Source of the DNA: JACVRW01 sp963746825
GTDB lineage: Bacteria; Actinomycetota; Thermoleophilia; Solirubrobacterales; Thermoleophilaceae
DNA: 64,000 nt
Assembly: GCA_963746825.1 (NCBI GenBank)
Contig: CAVVCU010000007.1
Span: forward strand, 310,001-374,000
Direction: 5' to 3'
Shown here: positions 25,496 through 34,822 of the stretch, piece by piece
Numbering within the stretch: the first letter of the stretch is position 1
Layout of the letters: the number at the start of each line of letters is the position of its first letter
Translations under genes and position numbers: made by a program
The notes under the pieces: model-generated
The model's database searches: none
What the model saw: only the letters and a program-made list of their open reading frames with translations
Told to the model about the DNA's origin: nothing

Positions 25496-26697
25496 GAGGG
25501 GTCGGCGGCGCCCGCCGTGACCTCCTGCTTGGGGGTCTCCTTCTCGGGATCGACGAACGGCTTCTCCACCGCCACCGCGCCGACTGTCTCGTCCGGCTTC
25601 TCGATCTCGAACTCGTTGCCGAGCTCCGAGTGCTCGGTCGGCACCATCGCGAAGCCGATGTTCTTCTCCAGGCGCGGAGACCAGCAGGCGGAGGTCACCT
25701 CTCCGATTTGCGCGCCGTCCTTGTGAACGGGGAAGACATCGATCATCGCGCCGTCGTTGAAGGAGCCGAGGTTGGCCCCCTCGATCTCCACTCCGATCAG
25801 CTGGCGCTTCGGGCCCTCCTCCTTGATCTTGTGCAGGGCCTCCTTGCCGATGAAGTCCGCGCCCTGCTCGAGGTCGACCATCCAGTCGTAGCCCATGCCC
25901 ACCTCGTAGGGGTTGGTGTCGAACCACATGTCGCAGCCCAGCGCGAGGATTCCTCCCTCGATGCGACGGATGTGACACGGGCCGATCACCGATAGGTCAT
26001 GGGGCTTGCCCGCCTCGAGCACCGCGTCCCAGAGCTTGACGCCGTTCTTGCTCGCCTCGTAGAGGTAGATCTCGTAGCCCAGCTCGGCCGTGTAGCCCGT
26101 GCGCGACACGAGCACCTTCATGCCGTCGACCTCGAAGGGACGCATGAAGTAGTAGGGGATCTCGAGGATGTCCTCGCCGAAGAGATCCACCATCACGTCC
26201 TTCGACTTGGGCCCCTGCACCTGCAGGGGACCGACGTCGATTTCCTTCACCGTCACGTCGTAGTCCGTGCCGTAGGCCACCCCGCGCGCCCACAGCTCGA
26301 CGTCGCTGTCGGCGAGCGAGAGCCAGAAGCGGTTCTCCTCCACGCGCAGCAGCACGGGGTCGTTGATGATGCCGCCGTCGGGCAGGGTGTTGAAGACGTA
26401 CTTGCACTGCTCGACCTGGCACTTGTTCAGGTCGCGCGCGACGATCAGGTTGGTGAAGTCGAAGGCGTCCGGCCCGCTGATCTCGATCTGCCGCTCGGCC
26501 CCGCCGACGTCCCACAGGGTCACGCCGTTGAGCAGCTGCCAGTACTCCTCGACCGGGTCGCCGTAGTGGCGCGGGTGATAGCGATGGTTGTAGGTGCTGT
26601 ACAGCTGCACGCCGTGGCGGCGCGACGCGTAGAAGTACGGCGACTTCTTGATCCGGGGGTAGAGCAGCACTCCCGGGTTCTCGTTCACCTGTGCCAA
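25492..26697 (-). CDS. GcvT-like folate-dependent aminomethyl/methyltransferase
   Basis: A 401-residue stand-alone protein of the glycine-cleavage T / DmdA-type family, which moves a methyl or methylene group from a substrate onto tetrahydrofolate. LWDVGGAERQIEISGPDA is the conserved N-terminal element. The folate-binding domain includes VSRTGYTAELGYEIYL, and the C-terminal barrel LIGVEIEGANLG is present. It is not a classical glycine cleavage T protein because no gcvH/gcvP is nearby. It more likely serves demethylation of an N- or S-methyl compound. Start TTG at 26697 with a GGAAGGA ribosome-binding site; the operator TGATATATCA lies 37 nt upstream. Confidence 0.8.
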   Translation of the reverse strand: MAQVNENPGVLLYPRIKKSPYFYASRRHGVQLYSTYNHRYHPRHYGDPVEEYWQLLNGVTLWDVGGAERQIEISGPDAFDFTNLIVARDLNKCQVEQCKYVFNTLPDGGIINDPVLLRVEENRFWLSLADSDVELWARGVAYGTDYDVTVKEIDVGPLQVQGPKSKDVMVDLFGEDILEIPYYFMRPFEVDGMKVLVSRTGYTAELGYEIYLYEASKNGVKLWDAVLEAGKPHDLSVIGPCHIRRIEGGILALGCDMWFDTNPYEVGMGYDWMVDLEQGADFIGKEALHKIKEEGPKRQLIGVEIEGANLGSFNDGAMIDVFPVHKDGAQIGEVTSACWSPRLEKNIGFAMVPTEHSELGNEFEIEKPDETVGAVAVEKPFVDPEKETPKQEVTAGAADPS

Positions 26698-26734
26698 GGG
26701 GTCTTCCTTCCGGTCAACTTGCGGGGCAGGGCGC

Positions 26735-26744
26735 TGATATATCA
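26735..26744. promoter_or_regulatory. Operator copy 1, TGATATATCA (gcvT-PhyH-GMC operon)
   Basis: Perfect 10-bp palindrome, extended to CTGATATATCAG, in the gap before the TTG of the gcvT-like gene. The same word occurs at three other promoters in the window. It fits the size and AT-rich core of sites used by GntR/FCD regulators, one of which is encoded at 35665. Confidence 0.7.
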
Positions 26745-26746
26745 GT

Positions 26747-27361
26747 TCAGGAGGGCGCCAGCAACTTGAGCGCCTCGTCCAGGTCGATTCGGCGGTAGGT
26801 CTCCACCGGGACGCCGCTCTCTCGCTCCGTGCATCCCTCCTGTCCGGAGCGCTCCACGACCGTCTGCACGTACCCCTCGACCACAGGGTTGGCGGTGACC
26901 TGGACGTCGGCATCGGGGACCCGCCCAGAGGCCGAGTAGGCCATGCAGCTGACGACCCGCGCGCGCACGCTGGCCAGCGTCTCGTCCTCGAGCGCCGCGT
27001 CGGCGGCGGCGCCGTCCTCCACCACCAGCCGCGTGATCCCCCGATCGGCGATGGCCTCGAGGATCTGCTGGGGCTTCTCTCCCACCACCACCTCCTTGCG
27101 CGCGGGCCAGATGTCGAGGCGGGAGTGATTCCCGAGCCGGCGGCCGACGTGGAAGAGGTAGTAGTCGGGATAGATGAAGAAGTCCGCCGTGCGTTCGCGC
27201 TGGATGTCGTAGAACGCGGTGATCGTGGCCGTGATCAGGGCGCTCGCACCGAGCGCCGCGCACGGCCGGCTCATCACCAGGCCCAGGCGATCGTGCTCGC
27301 CGAAGCCCTCGAACAGCTCCTCGAGGCGGGCACGCCGGCCCGCCACTTCTATCTCGAACAT
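26747..27361 (-). CDS. Conserved hypothetical protein of the methylamine locus
   Basis: A soluble protein of about 204 residues that I do not recognise. Notable segments are ATITAFYDIQRERTADFFIY, YYLFHVGRRLG, LDIWPARKEVVV and ILEAIADRGITRLVVED, suggesting an alpha/beta fold with a possible ligand-binding C-terminal half. I choose the ATG at 27361 (GGGAG upstream); an in-frame GTG at 27391 adds ten residues and comes within 6 nt of the operator. It is divergent from the dimethylglycine dehydrogenase-like gene across the operator at 27397, so it is probably part of the same regulon. Not a transporter; no catalytic motif seen. Confidence 0.6.
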   Translation of the reverse strand: MFEIEVAGRRARLEELFEGFGEHDRLGLVMSRPCAALGASALITATITAFYDIQRERTADFFIYPDYYLFHVGRRLGNHSRLDIWPARKEVVVGEKPQQILEAIADRGITRLVVEDGAAADAALEDETLASVRARVVSCMAYSASGRVPDADVQVTANPVVEGYVQTVVERSGQEGCTERESGVPVETYRRIDLDEALKLLAPS

Positions 27362-27396
27362 CGAGCTGCGGAGCTCCCGCGCCGAGTGCACAGTTG

Positions 27397-27406
27397 TGAT
27401 ATATCA
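27397..27406. promoter_or_regulatory. Operator copy 2, TGATATATCA (divergent promoter)
   Basis: Perfect palindrome in the 82-nt divergent region between the hypothetical gene (start 27361) and the dimethylglycine dehydrogenase-like gene (start 27444). Its placement allows one regulator to control both directions. Confidence 0.7.
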
Positions 27407-27443
27407 GAGCACTCGCCCGCTCCCTACCGCGAGGTGACCCTCG

Positions 27444-29957
27444 GTGGAAAATTCATCCGCTCGCGCCGTCGTGATCGGCGCCGGCATCGTCGGCAACAGC
27501 CTCGTGCACCATCTGGCCCGGCTCGGCTGGACCGATCTCGTGCTCGTGGACAAGGGTCCGCTGCCCAACCCGGGTGGCTCCACCGGGCACGCCTCGAACT
27601 TCATCTTCCCGGTCGACCACTCGCGCGAGATGACCGCGCTCACGCTCGACTCCATGCGCCAATACGACGAGCTCGGCGTGACCACCACCTGCGGCGGCAT
27701 CGAGGTGGCGCGCACCGAGGAGCGCATGGAGGAGCTGCGCCGGCGCATGTCCTCCGCGGCCTCGTGGGGGGTCGAGCCGGTGTCGCTGGTCACCCCGGCC
27801 GAGATCAAGGAGCTGGTGCCCTTCATCGACGAGAGCGTGATCATCGGCGGCTTCTACTCGCCCGACGTGTCGGTGGTCGACTCGCTGCGCGCCGGCACGC
27901 TCATGCGCGAGCGTGCGCAGGAGGCGGGCGCGCTCACCGTGTCGGCCAACACCGAGGTGCTCGGCATCGACGTCGAGGGCGGGCGGGTGAGACGCGTGCG
28001 CACCGACCGGGGCGACTTCGAAACCGACACCGTCGTCATCTGCTGCGGTGTCTGGAGCCCGCGCATCGCGCGCATGGCCGGCGCCTCGATTCCGCTCACG
28101 CCGGCGGTGCACCAGATGATCGACATCGGCCCGGTGCCCCACTTCGCCGACGCCAAGAGCGCGATCGACTTCCCGATCGTGCGCGACATGGACACCAACA
28201 TGTACGAGCGCCAGGACGGCGCCGGCCTCGAGGTGGGCTCCTACGCCCACCGCCCGATCCTGCACGACCCCGACGAGATTCCCTCGATCGAGGAGTCGGC
28301 GCTCTCGCCCACCGAGCTGCCCTTCACCGAGGACGACTTCGTGGAGCAGATGGAGCACGCGCTCGAGCTGATGCCGGAGATCGTGGGCGACGAGTCGGTG
28401 GGGATCAAGTACGCCATCAACGGGCTGCTCTCGCTCACCCCGGACGGCCAGCCGATCCTGGGCGAGACGCCCGAAGTCGGCGGCCTGTGGTCCGCGGCGG
28501 CGGTGTGGGTCAAGGAGGGGCCCGGGGTGGGACGGGCCGTGGCGGAGTGGATGGTCGAGGGCGAGCCCGAGATCGACCTGCAGGCCTCGGACATCGCGCG
28601 CTTCTACGAGCACCAGAAGAGCACCGCGCACGTGAGGGCGCGCGCGGCGGAGGGCTTCAACAAGACCTACGGCATCGTGCACCCGGGCGAACAGTGGGGA
28701 TCGAACCGCGGCGTGCGCCTCTCGCCCTTCAACGCCCGCGAGGAGCAGCTCGAGGCCGTGTTCTACGAGGCGGCGGGCTGGGAGCGGCCCCACTGGTACG
28801 AGTCCAACCGCGGCCTCTTGGAGGACTACGGCGCGTCGGTGAACGGGCGCGAGGCGGAGTGGGACTCGCGGTGGTGGTCGCCCATCATCAACGCCGAGCA
28901 CCTGGCCATGCGCGATCGCGCGGCGATGTTCGATCTCACCGCGTTCTGCATATTCGACATCGTTGGCCCCGGCGCGCTCGAGGGCGTACAGCGCGTCTCG
29001 GTGCGCCAGATGGACGTGAAGCTGGGCCGCGTGGTCTACACGCCGGTGCTCACCGCACGCGGGGGCTTTCGCTCCGACCTCACGATCATGCGCCTCGGCG
29101 ACGAGCACTTCCGCGTGGTCACCGGCGGCGCTCACGGCATGGCCGACCTCAAGTGGTTCGCCGACCACCTGCCCGAGGACGGCAGCGCGCAGGTCTTCGA
29201 CCTCACGTCGAGCTGGTGCACACTGGGGCTGTGGGGCCCCCGCGCCCGCGACATCCTGGCGAGCACCACCGGCGCCGACCTGTCCAACGAGGGCTTCCCC
29301 TTCGCCACCTGCGCCACGATCGAGCTGGGCTCGCTGCGCGTTCTCGCGTCGCGCATCTCCTACGTGGGCGACCTCGGCTGGGAGCTGTACGTGCCGATCG
29401 AGCAGGGCGCGAAGCTCTGGGACATCGTCTGGGAGGCGGGCGCCCCGCACGGAGTGGTGCCCGCTGGGATCGGCGTGTACGGCACCACCGGCCGCCTCGA
29501 GAAGTGCTACCGCGCCTTCGGCTTCGAGCTCGACGGCGAGTACAACGTGGTCGAGGCCGGCATGGCCTGGGGCAAGGTCAAGGAGCAGGACTTCGTGGGC
29601 AAGGAGCCCTACGTGGGCCACCGCGAGAGCGAGCCCGCAGCCGTTCTCTGCACGCTGACCGTCGACGAGCACAGCGTCAACGGCGGCCCCCCGCGCTTCA
29701 TGCTGGGCGGCGAGCCGGTGCTCGGCCGCGACGGCGCGCCGCTCACCGACGCCCACGGTCGCCGCTCGTTCGTGACCAGCGCGGGCGCGGGGCCGTCGGT
29801 GGGCAAGCACATCCTGATGTCCTATCTGCCGCCCGAGCAGGCCGTGGTCGGCGAGTCGCTCCTGGTTCAGTACATGGGCGAGCGCTATCCGGTGACCGTG
29901 GCCACCAACGACTCGACGCCGCTGTTCGATCCGGACAACGAGCGCGTGAAGGCATGA
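27444..29957 (+). CDS. Dimethylglycine/sarcosine dehydrogenase-like FAD-GcvT fusion
   Basis: An 837-residue enzyme. The N-terminal FAD oxidase domain starts AVVIGAGIVGNSLVHHL, and GSTGHASNFIFP holds the His that carries covalent FAD in mammalian DMGDH/SARDH. The C-terminal half (from about 420) is a GcvT folate domain (MFDLTAFCIFDIVGPGALE, DLGWELYVPIEQGAKLWD). Known enzymes oxidise an N-methyl group, pass the one-carbon unit to tetrahydrofolate and reduce ETF. The next genes are etfB, etfA and etfD (ATGA overlap with etfB), matching that electron route exactly. GTG start with GAGGT 8 nt upstream. The precise substrate (dimethylglycine, sarcosine or another methylamine) is not determined. Confidence 0.9.
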   Translation: MENSSARAVVIGAGIVGNSLVHHLARLGWTDLVLVDKGPLPNPGGSTGHASNFIFPVDHSREMTALTLDSMRQYDELGVTTTCGGIEVARTEERMEELRRRMSSAASWGVEPVSLVTPAEIKELVPFIDESVIIGGFYSPDVSVVDSLRAGTLMRERAQEAGALTVSANTEVLGIDVEGGRVRRVRTDRGDFETDTVVICCGVWSPRIARMAGASIPLTPAVHQMIDIGPVPHFADAKSAIDFPIVRDMDTNMYERQDGAGLEVGSYAHRPILHDPDEIPSIEESALSPTELPFTEDDFVEQMEHALELMPEIVGDESVGIKYAINGLLSLTPDGQPILGETPEVGGLWSAAAVWVKEGPGVGRAVAEWMVEGEPEIDLQASDIARFYEHQKSTAHVRARAAEGFNKTYGIVHPGEQWGSNRGVRLSPFNAREEQLEAVFYEAAGWERPHWYESNRGLLEDYGASVNGREAEWDSRWWSPIINAEHLAMRDRAAMFDLTAFCIFDIVGPGALEGVQRVSVRQMDVKLGRVVYTPVLTARGGFRSDLTIMRLGDEHFRVVTGGAHGMADLKWFADHLPEDGSAQVFDLTSSWCTLGLWGPRARDILASTTGADLSNEGFPFATCATIELGSLRVLASRISYVGDLGWELYVPIEQGAKLWDIVWEAGAPHGVVPAGIGVYGTTGRLEKCYRAFGFELDGEYNVVEAGMAWGKVKEQDFVGKEPYVGHRESEPAAVLCTLTVDEHSVNGGPPRFMLGGEPVLGRDGAPLTDAHGRRSFVTSAGAGPSVGKHILMSYLPPEQAVVGESLLVQYMGERYPVTVATNDSTPLFDPDNERVKA

Positions 29958-30722
29958 GAATCCTCGTGTGTGTGAAGCGCGTGCCGCTCACCGGCGGGCG
30001 GATGGTGCTCACCGCCGACGAGCAGGCCATCGAGACCCGCCATCTCGGCTTCACCATCAGCCCCCACGAGGAGTGCGGCGTGGAGGAGGCCGTGCGGATC
30101 GTGGAGGCCCAGGGCGGCGAGACCGTCGTGCTCACGCTCGGCCCGCCCGAGGCCGAGGAACAGGTCCGCGAGACGCTGGCCACCGGCGCCGACCGCGGCG
30201 ATCCTGCTGGCCATCGAGGGCGAGGAGTGGGACCCCCAGGCCACCGCCGCGGCGATCCTGGCCGCCGTCGAGGCCGAGGAGGCCGCGGGCGGCGCGTTCG
30301 ACCTGATCGTGTTCGGCAACGAGTCCGCCGACTCGGGCAACTTCCAGGTGGGCATCCGGGTGGCTCACGCGCTGGGGCGCCCCGTGGTGACCGGGCTCAA
30401 GGGGCTGACGGTCGAGGATGGCCGGGCGCGCTGCGAGCAGGAGGTGGCCGGCGGGCTCGACGTCTACGACGTGCCCCTGCCCGCCGTGGTCACCGTGCTC
30501 GAGGGCATCAACCTGCCCCGCTATCCGTCGGTGCCGGCCAAGCTGCGCGCCCGCCAGAAGCCGATCGAGCGCAGCTCGCCCGAGCGACCCGGCTCGCGCC
30601 TGGAGAAGCTGCGGCTGGTGGTGCCGGGCGGCCCGGGCAAGCAGGCGGAGATCCTGGGCGAGGGCCCCGACGCGGCGCCTGCCGTGGTCGGAGTGATGCG
30701 CGACCTGGGGGTGGCGCCGTGA
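29954..30722 (+). CDS. etfB: Electron transfer flavoprotein beta subunit, one frameshift
   Basis: The small ETF subunit, about 255 residues after correction. It starts MRILVCVKRVPLTGGR and shows the AMP/adenine region FDLIVFGNESADSGNFQVG and the recognition-loop region LDVYDVPLPAVVTVLEGIN. One extra G near 30197 (ATGADR then AILLAIEGEEWDP) shifts the frame; everything else is intact, so an assembly indel is likely. It accepts electrons, with EtfA, from the upstream dehydrogenase. ATG overlaps the preceding stop (ATGA) and its own stop overlaps etfA (GTGA). Confidence 0.9.
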
Positions 30723-31690
30723 GCGTTCTCGCGCTGGTCGAGCACGAGGGCGGCCAGGTCGACGAGCTTTCCCTGCAGGCCCTCTCGCTCGCGCGCGAGC
30801 TCGCGGGCGGCGAGCCGCTGACCGCCTTGCTGATCGGCGAGGGCGGAGGCGACGCCGCCGCTCAGCTGGGCTCGCACGGCGTCGCGCAGGCGCTGGTGGC
30901 CGAGGACGAGCGCCTCGGCGCCTACGCCCCCGGGGCCTGGGCGCGCAGCGTGACCGACGCGCTCGAGCGCACCGGCGCGGGAGCCGTGGTGGCCGCGGGC
31001 ACCACGCGCGGCAACGAGGTGCTGAGCCACGTGGCCGCGCGCCTCGACCAGCCCTTCGCCGCCAACTGCATGCGGATCGATCAAGGCGAGCCCCTGGAGG
31101 TCACGCGGGTGCGCTGGGGCGGCAGCCTGCTCGAGGAGGCTCGCGTGCACGGCTCGCCCGCGTTGCTGTCGGTGGCGCCCCACGCCGTGGCGGCGGCCAC
31201 GGTGAACGGGGCCGACTCTCCGGCCGTCGAGTCCTTCACGCCGGAGCTCGACGAAGCCGACCTGCTGGTGCGCGTGAGCGAGCACGTCGACGCCACCACC
31301 GCCGGGATCTCCCTGGCCGAGGCCAAGGTCGTGGTGAGCGGCGGGCGCGGCGTGGGCTCGGCCGACGGCTTCGGGATCCTGGAGGAGCTGGCCGAGATCC
31401 TGCACGCCGCGGTCGGCTGCTCGCGCGTGGTCACGAGCGCCGGCTGGCGCCCGCACACCGACCAGGTGGGCCAGACCGGCACCAAGGTCGCGCCCGACCT
31501 CTACATCGCTTGCGGGATCAGCGGCGCGACCCAGCACATCGCCGGCTGCAAGGGCGCGAAGAAGATCCTGGCCATCAACTCCGACGCCGAGGCGCCGATC
31601 CTGGCCAGCGCCGACTACGCCGTGATCGGCGACCTGACCGAGATCGTGCCGGCGATCACCGCCGAGCTGAAGAAGGAACAAGGGTCATAG
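30719..31690 (+). CDS. etfA: Electron transfer flavoprotein alpha subunit
   Basis: A 323-residue FAD-binding ETF subunit. The C-terminal FAD domain shows VVSGGRGVGSADGFGILEEL, the SAGWRPHTDQVGQTGTKVAP segment, and CGISGATQHIAGCKGAKKIL followed by INSDAEAPI, all typical. GTG start overlaps the etfB stop. Together with EtfB it carries electrons from the DMGDH-like enzyme and possibly the acyl-CoA dehydrogenase at 33683 to the membrane reductase at 31708. Intact. Confidence 0.95.
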   Translation: MSVLALVEHEGGQVDELSLQALSLARELAGGEPLTALLIGEGGGDAAAQLGSHGVAQALVAEDERLGAYAPGAWARSVTDALERTGAGAVVAAGTTRGNEVLSHVAARLDQPFAANCMRIDQGEPLEVTRVRWGGSLLEEARVHGSPALLSVAPHAVAAATVNGADSPAVESFTPELDEADLLVRVSEHVDATTAGISLAEAKVVVSGGRGVGSADGFGILEELAEILHAAVGCSRVVTSAGWRPHTDQVGQTGTKVAPDLYIACGISGATQHIAGCKGAKKILAINSDAEAPILASADYAVIGDLTEIVPAITAELKKEQGS

Positions 31691-31707
31691 ACATTCTCGC
31701 CGGAGCG

Positions 31708-33672
31708 GTGGCGCTGGCCGCGGTCCTCGCGATCAGCGGCCTGCTCTTCGCGCGCCGGGCCAAGCTGCTCGTGGACCTCGTGCAGATGGGCAAGCCCAGC
31801 GACCGCTCGGGCCACATGCCACAGCGCGTGCGCAACGAGGCCGAGATAGTGCTGGGCCAGCGCAAGCTGCTGCAGCGCCTCGTGCCCGGCCTCATCCACG
31901 CGGCCATCTTCTGGGGCTTCCTCGTCCTCTTCCCCACGATCGTGATCGCGATGATCGGCGCCGTCGACCGCGAGGCCACGCTGCCTTGGCTGGGCGAGCA
32001 GGGCTGGTTCGCGCTGATGGTCGACGTGTTCGCCGTGCTCGTGCTGGCCGGCGTGATCGGTGCGGCCTACATCCGCAAGGTCGTGCGCCCGGCGCGCTTT
32101 CAGGGCAGCCACTTACGAGAAGCGGACCTGATTCTCGCCCTTATCGCCGGCATCGTCACCACGCTGCTGCTCTGGCACGCGTCGCGGATCGCGCTCGGGC
32201 TGAACGAGTGGCCGGCCGGCTGGTCGCCGGTGTCCGACGCGCTATCGAACCTCTTCGGCGACGGCAGTGCGACCGAGGTGCTGGAGCGCGTCTTCGTCTG
32301 GGCCCACGTCCTGATCATCCTCAGCTTCCTCGCCTACCTGCCCCACTCCAAGCACCTGCACATCGCCACCGCGGCGGTCAACGTCTTCTTCGGGCGCACG
32401 AGCGCCCCCGGCCGGCTCGAGCCGCTGCGCTTCGACGGCCCCGAGGAGGACATGCGCTTCGGCGCCGGCACGGTCGCCGACCTCACCTGGAAGCAGACCC
32501 TCGACACGTTCTCCTGCACCGAGTGCGGGCGCTGCCAGGACGTGTGCCCGGCCTGGACCACGGGCAAGGAGCTCTCGCCCAAGCTGCTCATCATGGCCCT
32601 GCGCGACCAGGTCTTCGAGGAGGGCCCGCCGCTGGTGCGCGGCGCGGAGGGCTTCGAGGCCACCGCGCTCGTGCCCAATGCGGTGACCGACAACGTGGTC
32701 TGGGACTGCGTCACCTGCGGCGCCTGCGTGCGCGAGTGCCCGGTGTCGATCGAGCACGTGGACCACATCGTCGACCTGCGCCGGCACCTGGTGATGATGG
32801 ACTCCCGCTTCCCCAGCGAGGCTGAGACGATGCTGCGCGACGTCGAGCGCGCATCCAACCCGTGGGGCAAGGCCCAGTCCGAGCGCGCCGACTGGGCCGA
32901 GGAGCTGGGCGTGCGGGTGTTGGAGCCGGGCGACCCCGCGCCCGAGGTCCTCTACTGGGTGGGCTGCGCCGCCTCATTCGACGAGCGCGCCCGCGCCTCG
33001 GCCCAGTCGACGGCCAGGCTGCTGCAGGCCGCCGGCGTGGACTTCGCGATCCTCGGTCCGCGCGAGTCGTGCACGGGCGACCCGGCGCGGCGCATGGGCA
33101 ACGAGTACCTCTTCCAGGCCCACGCGGAGCAGAACGTGGGCACGCTCAACGACGCCGGCGTGACCAAGATCGTGGCCAGCTGCCCCCACTGCTTCAACAC
33201 GCTCGGCAACGAGTACGGCGACTTCGGGGGCGACTACGAGGTGGTTCACCACACCGAGCTGCTGGCCGAGTTGGTGAGAGACGGCCGCCTCGAGACCGAC
33301 AAGAACGGCGGCACGATCACCTACCACGACTCCTGCTACCTCGCCCGCCACAACGACGTGCTCGCCGACCCGCGCGAGCTGGTCGAGGCGGTGGGCGAGC
33401 CGATCGAGATGAAGCGCAGCGGCAAGCGCACCTTCTGCTGCGGGGCGGGGGGCGCGCACATGTGGATGGAGGAGCGCGGCGGCAAGATCAACGAGGAGCG
33501 CGCCCGCGAGGCCGCCGAGACCGGGGCCGACACCCTTGCCGTGGCCTGCCCCTTCTGCACGGTCATGCTCGACGACGGCGTGCGCCAGCGCGGTGACGAC
33601 CTGCGCGTGGCGGACGTCTCGACCCTGCTGGCCGAGAGCCTGCCGCCCACCCCGCCGCCGCCGAGCGACTGA
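31708..33672 (+). CDS. EtfD-like membrane Fe-S oxidoreductase (ETF:quinone route)
   Basis: About 654 residues. Five or so transmembrane helices occupy residues 1-230. Two 4Fe-4S motifs follow (CTECGRCQDVCPAW and CVTCGACVRECPV), then HdrD-type CCG domains (SCPHCFNTLGNEYG, TFCCGAGGAHMWMEE). This matches the mycobacterial EtfD family, which passes electrons from EtfBA to the quinone pool. The start is uncertain: the open frame runs through GTC at 31684, where a single base change to GTG would give a GTGA overlap with etfA. I give the first normal start codon, GTG 31708, which shortens the first helix. Position behind etfBA strongly supports the role. Confidence 0.85.
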   Translation: MALAAVLAISGLLFARRAKLLVDLVQMGKPSDRSGHMPQRVRNEAEIVLGQRKLLQRLVPGLIHAAIFWGFLVLFPTIVIAMIGAVDREATLPWLGEQGWFALMVDVFAVLVLAGVIGAAYIRKVVRPARFQGSHLREADLILALIAGIVTTLLLWHASRIALGLNEWPAGWSPVSDALSNLFGDGSATEVLERVFVWAHVLIILSFLAYLPHSKHLHIATAAVNVFFGRTSAPGRLEPLRFDGPEEDMRFGAGTVADLTWKQTLDTFSCTECGRCQDVCPAWTTGKELSPKLLIMALRDQVFEEGPPLVRGAEGFEATALVPNAVTDNVVWDCVTCGACVRECPVSIEHVDHIVDLRRHLVMMDSRFPSEAETMLRDVERASNPWGKAQSERADWAEELGVRVLEPGDPAPEVLYWVGCAASFDERARASAQSTARLLQAAGVDFAILGPRESCTGDPARRMGNEYLFQAHAEQNVGTLNDAGVTKIVASCPHCFNTLGNEYGDFGGDYEVVHHTELLAELVRDGRLETDKNGGTITYHDSCYLARHNDVLADPRELVEAVGEPIEMKRSGKRTFCCGAGGAHMWMEERGGKINEERAREAAETGADTLAVACPFCTVMLDDGVRQRGDDLRVADVSTLLAESLPPTPPPPSD

Positions 33673-33682
33673 AGCCCGCCCC

Positions 33683-34822
33683 ATGCTCGAGCTGACACCC
33701 GAGCAGCGCGAGATCCAGCGCGTGTGCCGCGACTTCGCGGCGCGGGAGATCCGCCCTCTCTCGCTGGCCGTCGACGAGGCGGACGTGGAGGTGCCGTGGG
33801 ACGTCTGGCACAAGGCGGCGGGCATCGGCCTGACCTCCTTCATGCTGCCTGAGGAGGTCGGCGGCGGTGGGCTGACCGACTGCCTGACGGGATGCCTCGT
33901 CCAGGAGGAGCTCTCGCACGGCTGCGCGGGCATCGGCAACCTGATCACGTCGAACGGCTTTTTCGCCGAGGCGGTGCTGGCGCTCGCCGATCCCAGCCAG
34001 CACCACCGCTGGCTGGCCCCGCTGGCCGGCGAGCGGCCCCCGCTCACCGCCCTGGCCACCACCGAGCCCGAATCGGGCTCCGACGCCGCGGCCATCCGGA
34101 CCGCGGCCAAGCGCGCCGGCGACGGGTACGTGCTCAACGGCCAGAAGAGCTGGATCTCGAACGGCGGCGTGGCCGATTTCTACGTGGTGTTCGCCACGGT
34201 CACGCCGGGCGGCGGTCACCGCGGGATCACCGCCTTCCTCGTCGAGAAGGACGACGAGGGCCTGTCGTTCGGCCGGCCGATGCGCAAGATGGGGCAGCGG
34301 GCGATCGTCAACTGCGAGCTCTTCCTCAACGACGTGTCTCTGCCGGAGGATCGCCGCATCGGCGGGGAGGGCGAGGGCTTTCGCGGCCTCATGCGCACCT
34401 TCGACCGCTCCCGGGTCACGCTCGGCGCATCGGCCACCGGCCTCGCGCGGGCCGCCCTCGAGTACGCGACCGCCTACGCGCGCGAGCGCGTCCAGTTCGG
34501 CAAGCCGATCGCCGAGCACCAGGCGGTGGCGTTCCGGCTGGCCGACATGGCCCTGAGGGTGGACGCCTCGCGACTGCTGGTCTGGCGCGCCGCGAAGCTC
34601 CTCGACGCCGGGGCGAGCGCCACGGTCGAGGCGGCCATGGCCAAGCTGCACGCTTCCGAGACGGCGATGTGGTGCACCTGGGCGGCCGTGCAGACCCTGG
34701 GCGGCTGGGGCTACTCGCGCGAGCATCCGGTCGAGAAGTGGATGCGCGACGCGAAGCTCGAGGAGATCGAGGAGGGAACCTCCGACATCCAGCGCATGAT
34801 CATCTCGCGCGGGCTGGTGTGA
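33683..34822 (+). CDS. Acyl-CoA dehydrogenase family protein
   Basis: A 379-residue flavoenzyme with all three ACAD domains. ALATTEPESGSDAAAIRTAA and NGQKSWISNGGVADFY are the flavin-contact segments, RVQFGKPIAEHQAVAFRLAD is the C-terminal start, and WMRDAKLEEIEEGTSDIQRM carries the family C-terminal signature with the catalytic Glu region. It probably oxidises an acyl-CoA (or a related amine/betainyl thioester) and donates electrons to EtfBA. ATG 10 nt after etfD, last gene of the dehydrogenase-ETF operon, overlapping the convergent MTHFR gene by 23 nt. Confidence 0.9.
   Translation: MLELTPEQREIQRVCRDFAAREIRPLSLAVDEADVEVPWDVWHKAAGIGLTSFMLPEEVGGGGLTDCLTGCLVQEELSHGCAGIGNLITSNGFFAEAVLALADPSQHHRWLAPLAGERPPLTALATTEPESGSDAAAIRTAAKRAGDGYVLNGQKSWISNGGVADFYVVFATVTPGGGHRGITAFLVEKDDEGLSFGRPMRKMGQRAIVNCELFLNDVSLPEDRRIGGEGEGFRGLMRTFDRSRVTLGASATGLARAALEYATAYARERVQFGKPIAEHQAVAFRLADMALRVDASRLLVWRAAKLLDAGASATVEAAMAKLHASETAMWCTWAAVQTLGGWGYSREHPVEKWMRDAKLEEIEEGTSDIQRMIISRGLV

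Noticed and set aside
25492..26697. Classical glycine cleavage T protein (gcvT)
   Set aside because: No gcvH or gcvP nearby and the sequence differs from standard T protein; a DmdA/demethylase-type role fits the neighbourhood better.
27453..29810. 785-codon minus-strand open frame opposite the dimethylglycine dehydrogenase-like gene
   Set aside because: The plus-strand product has FAD and GcvT motifs over its full length; the antisense translation has none.
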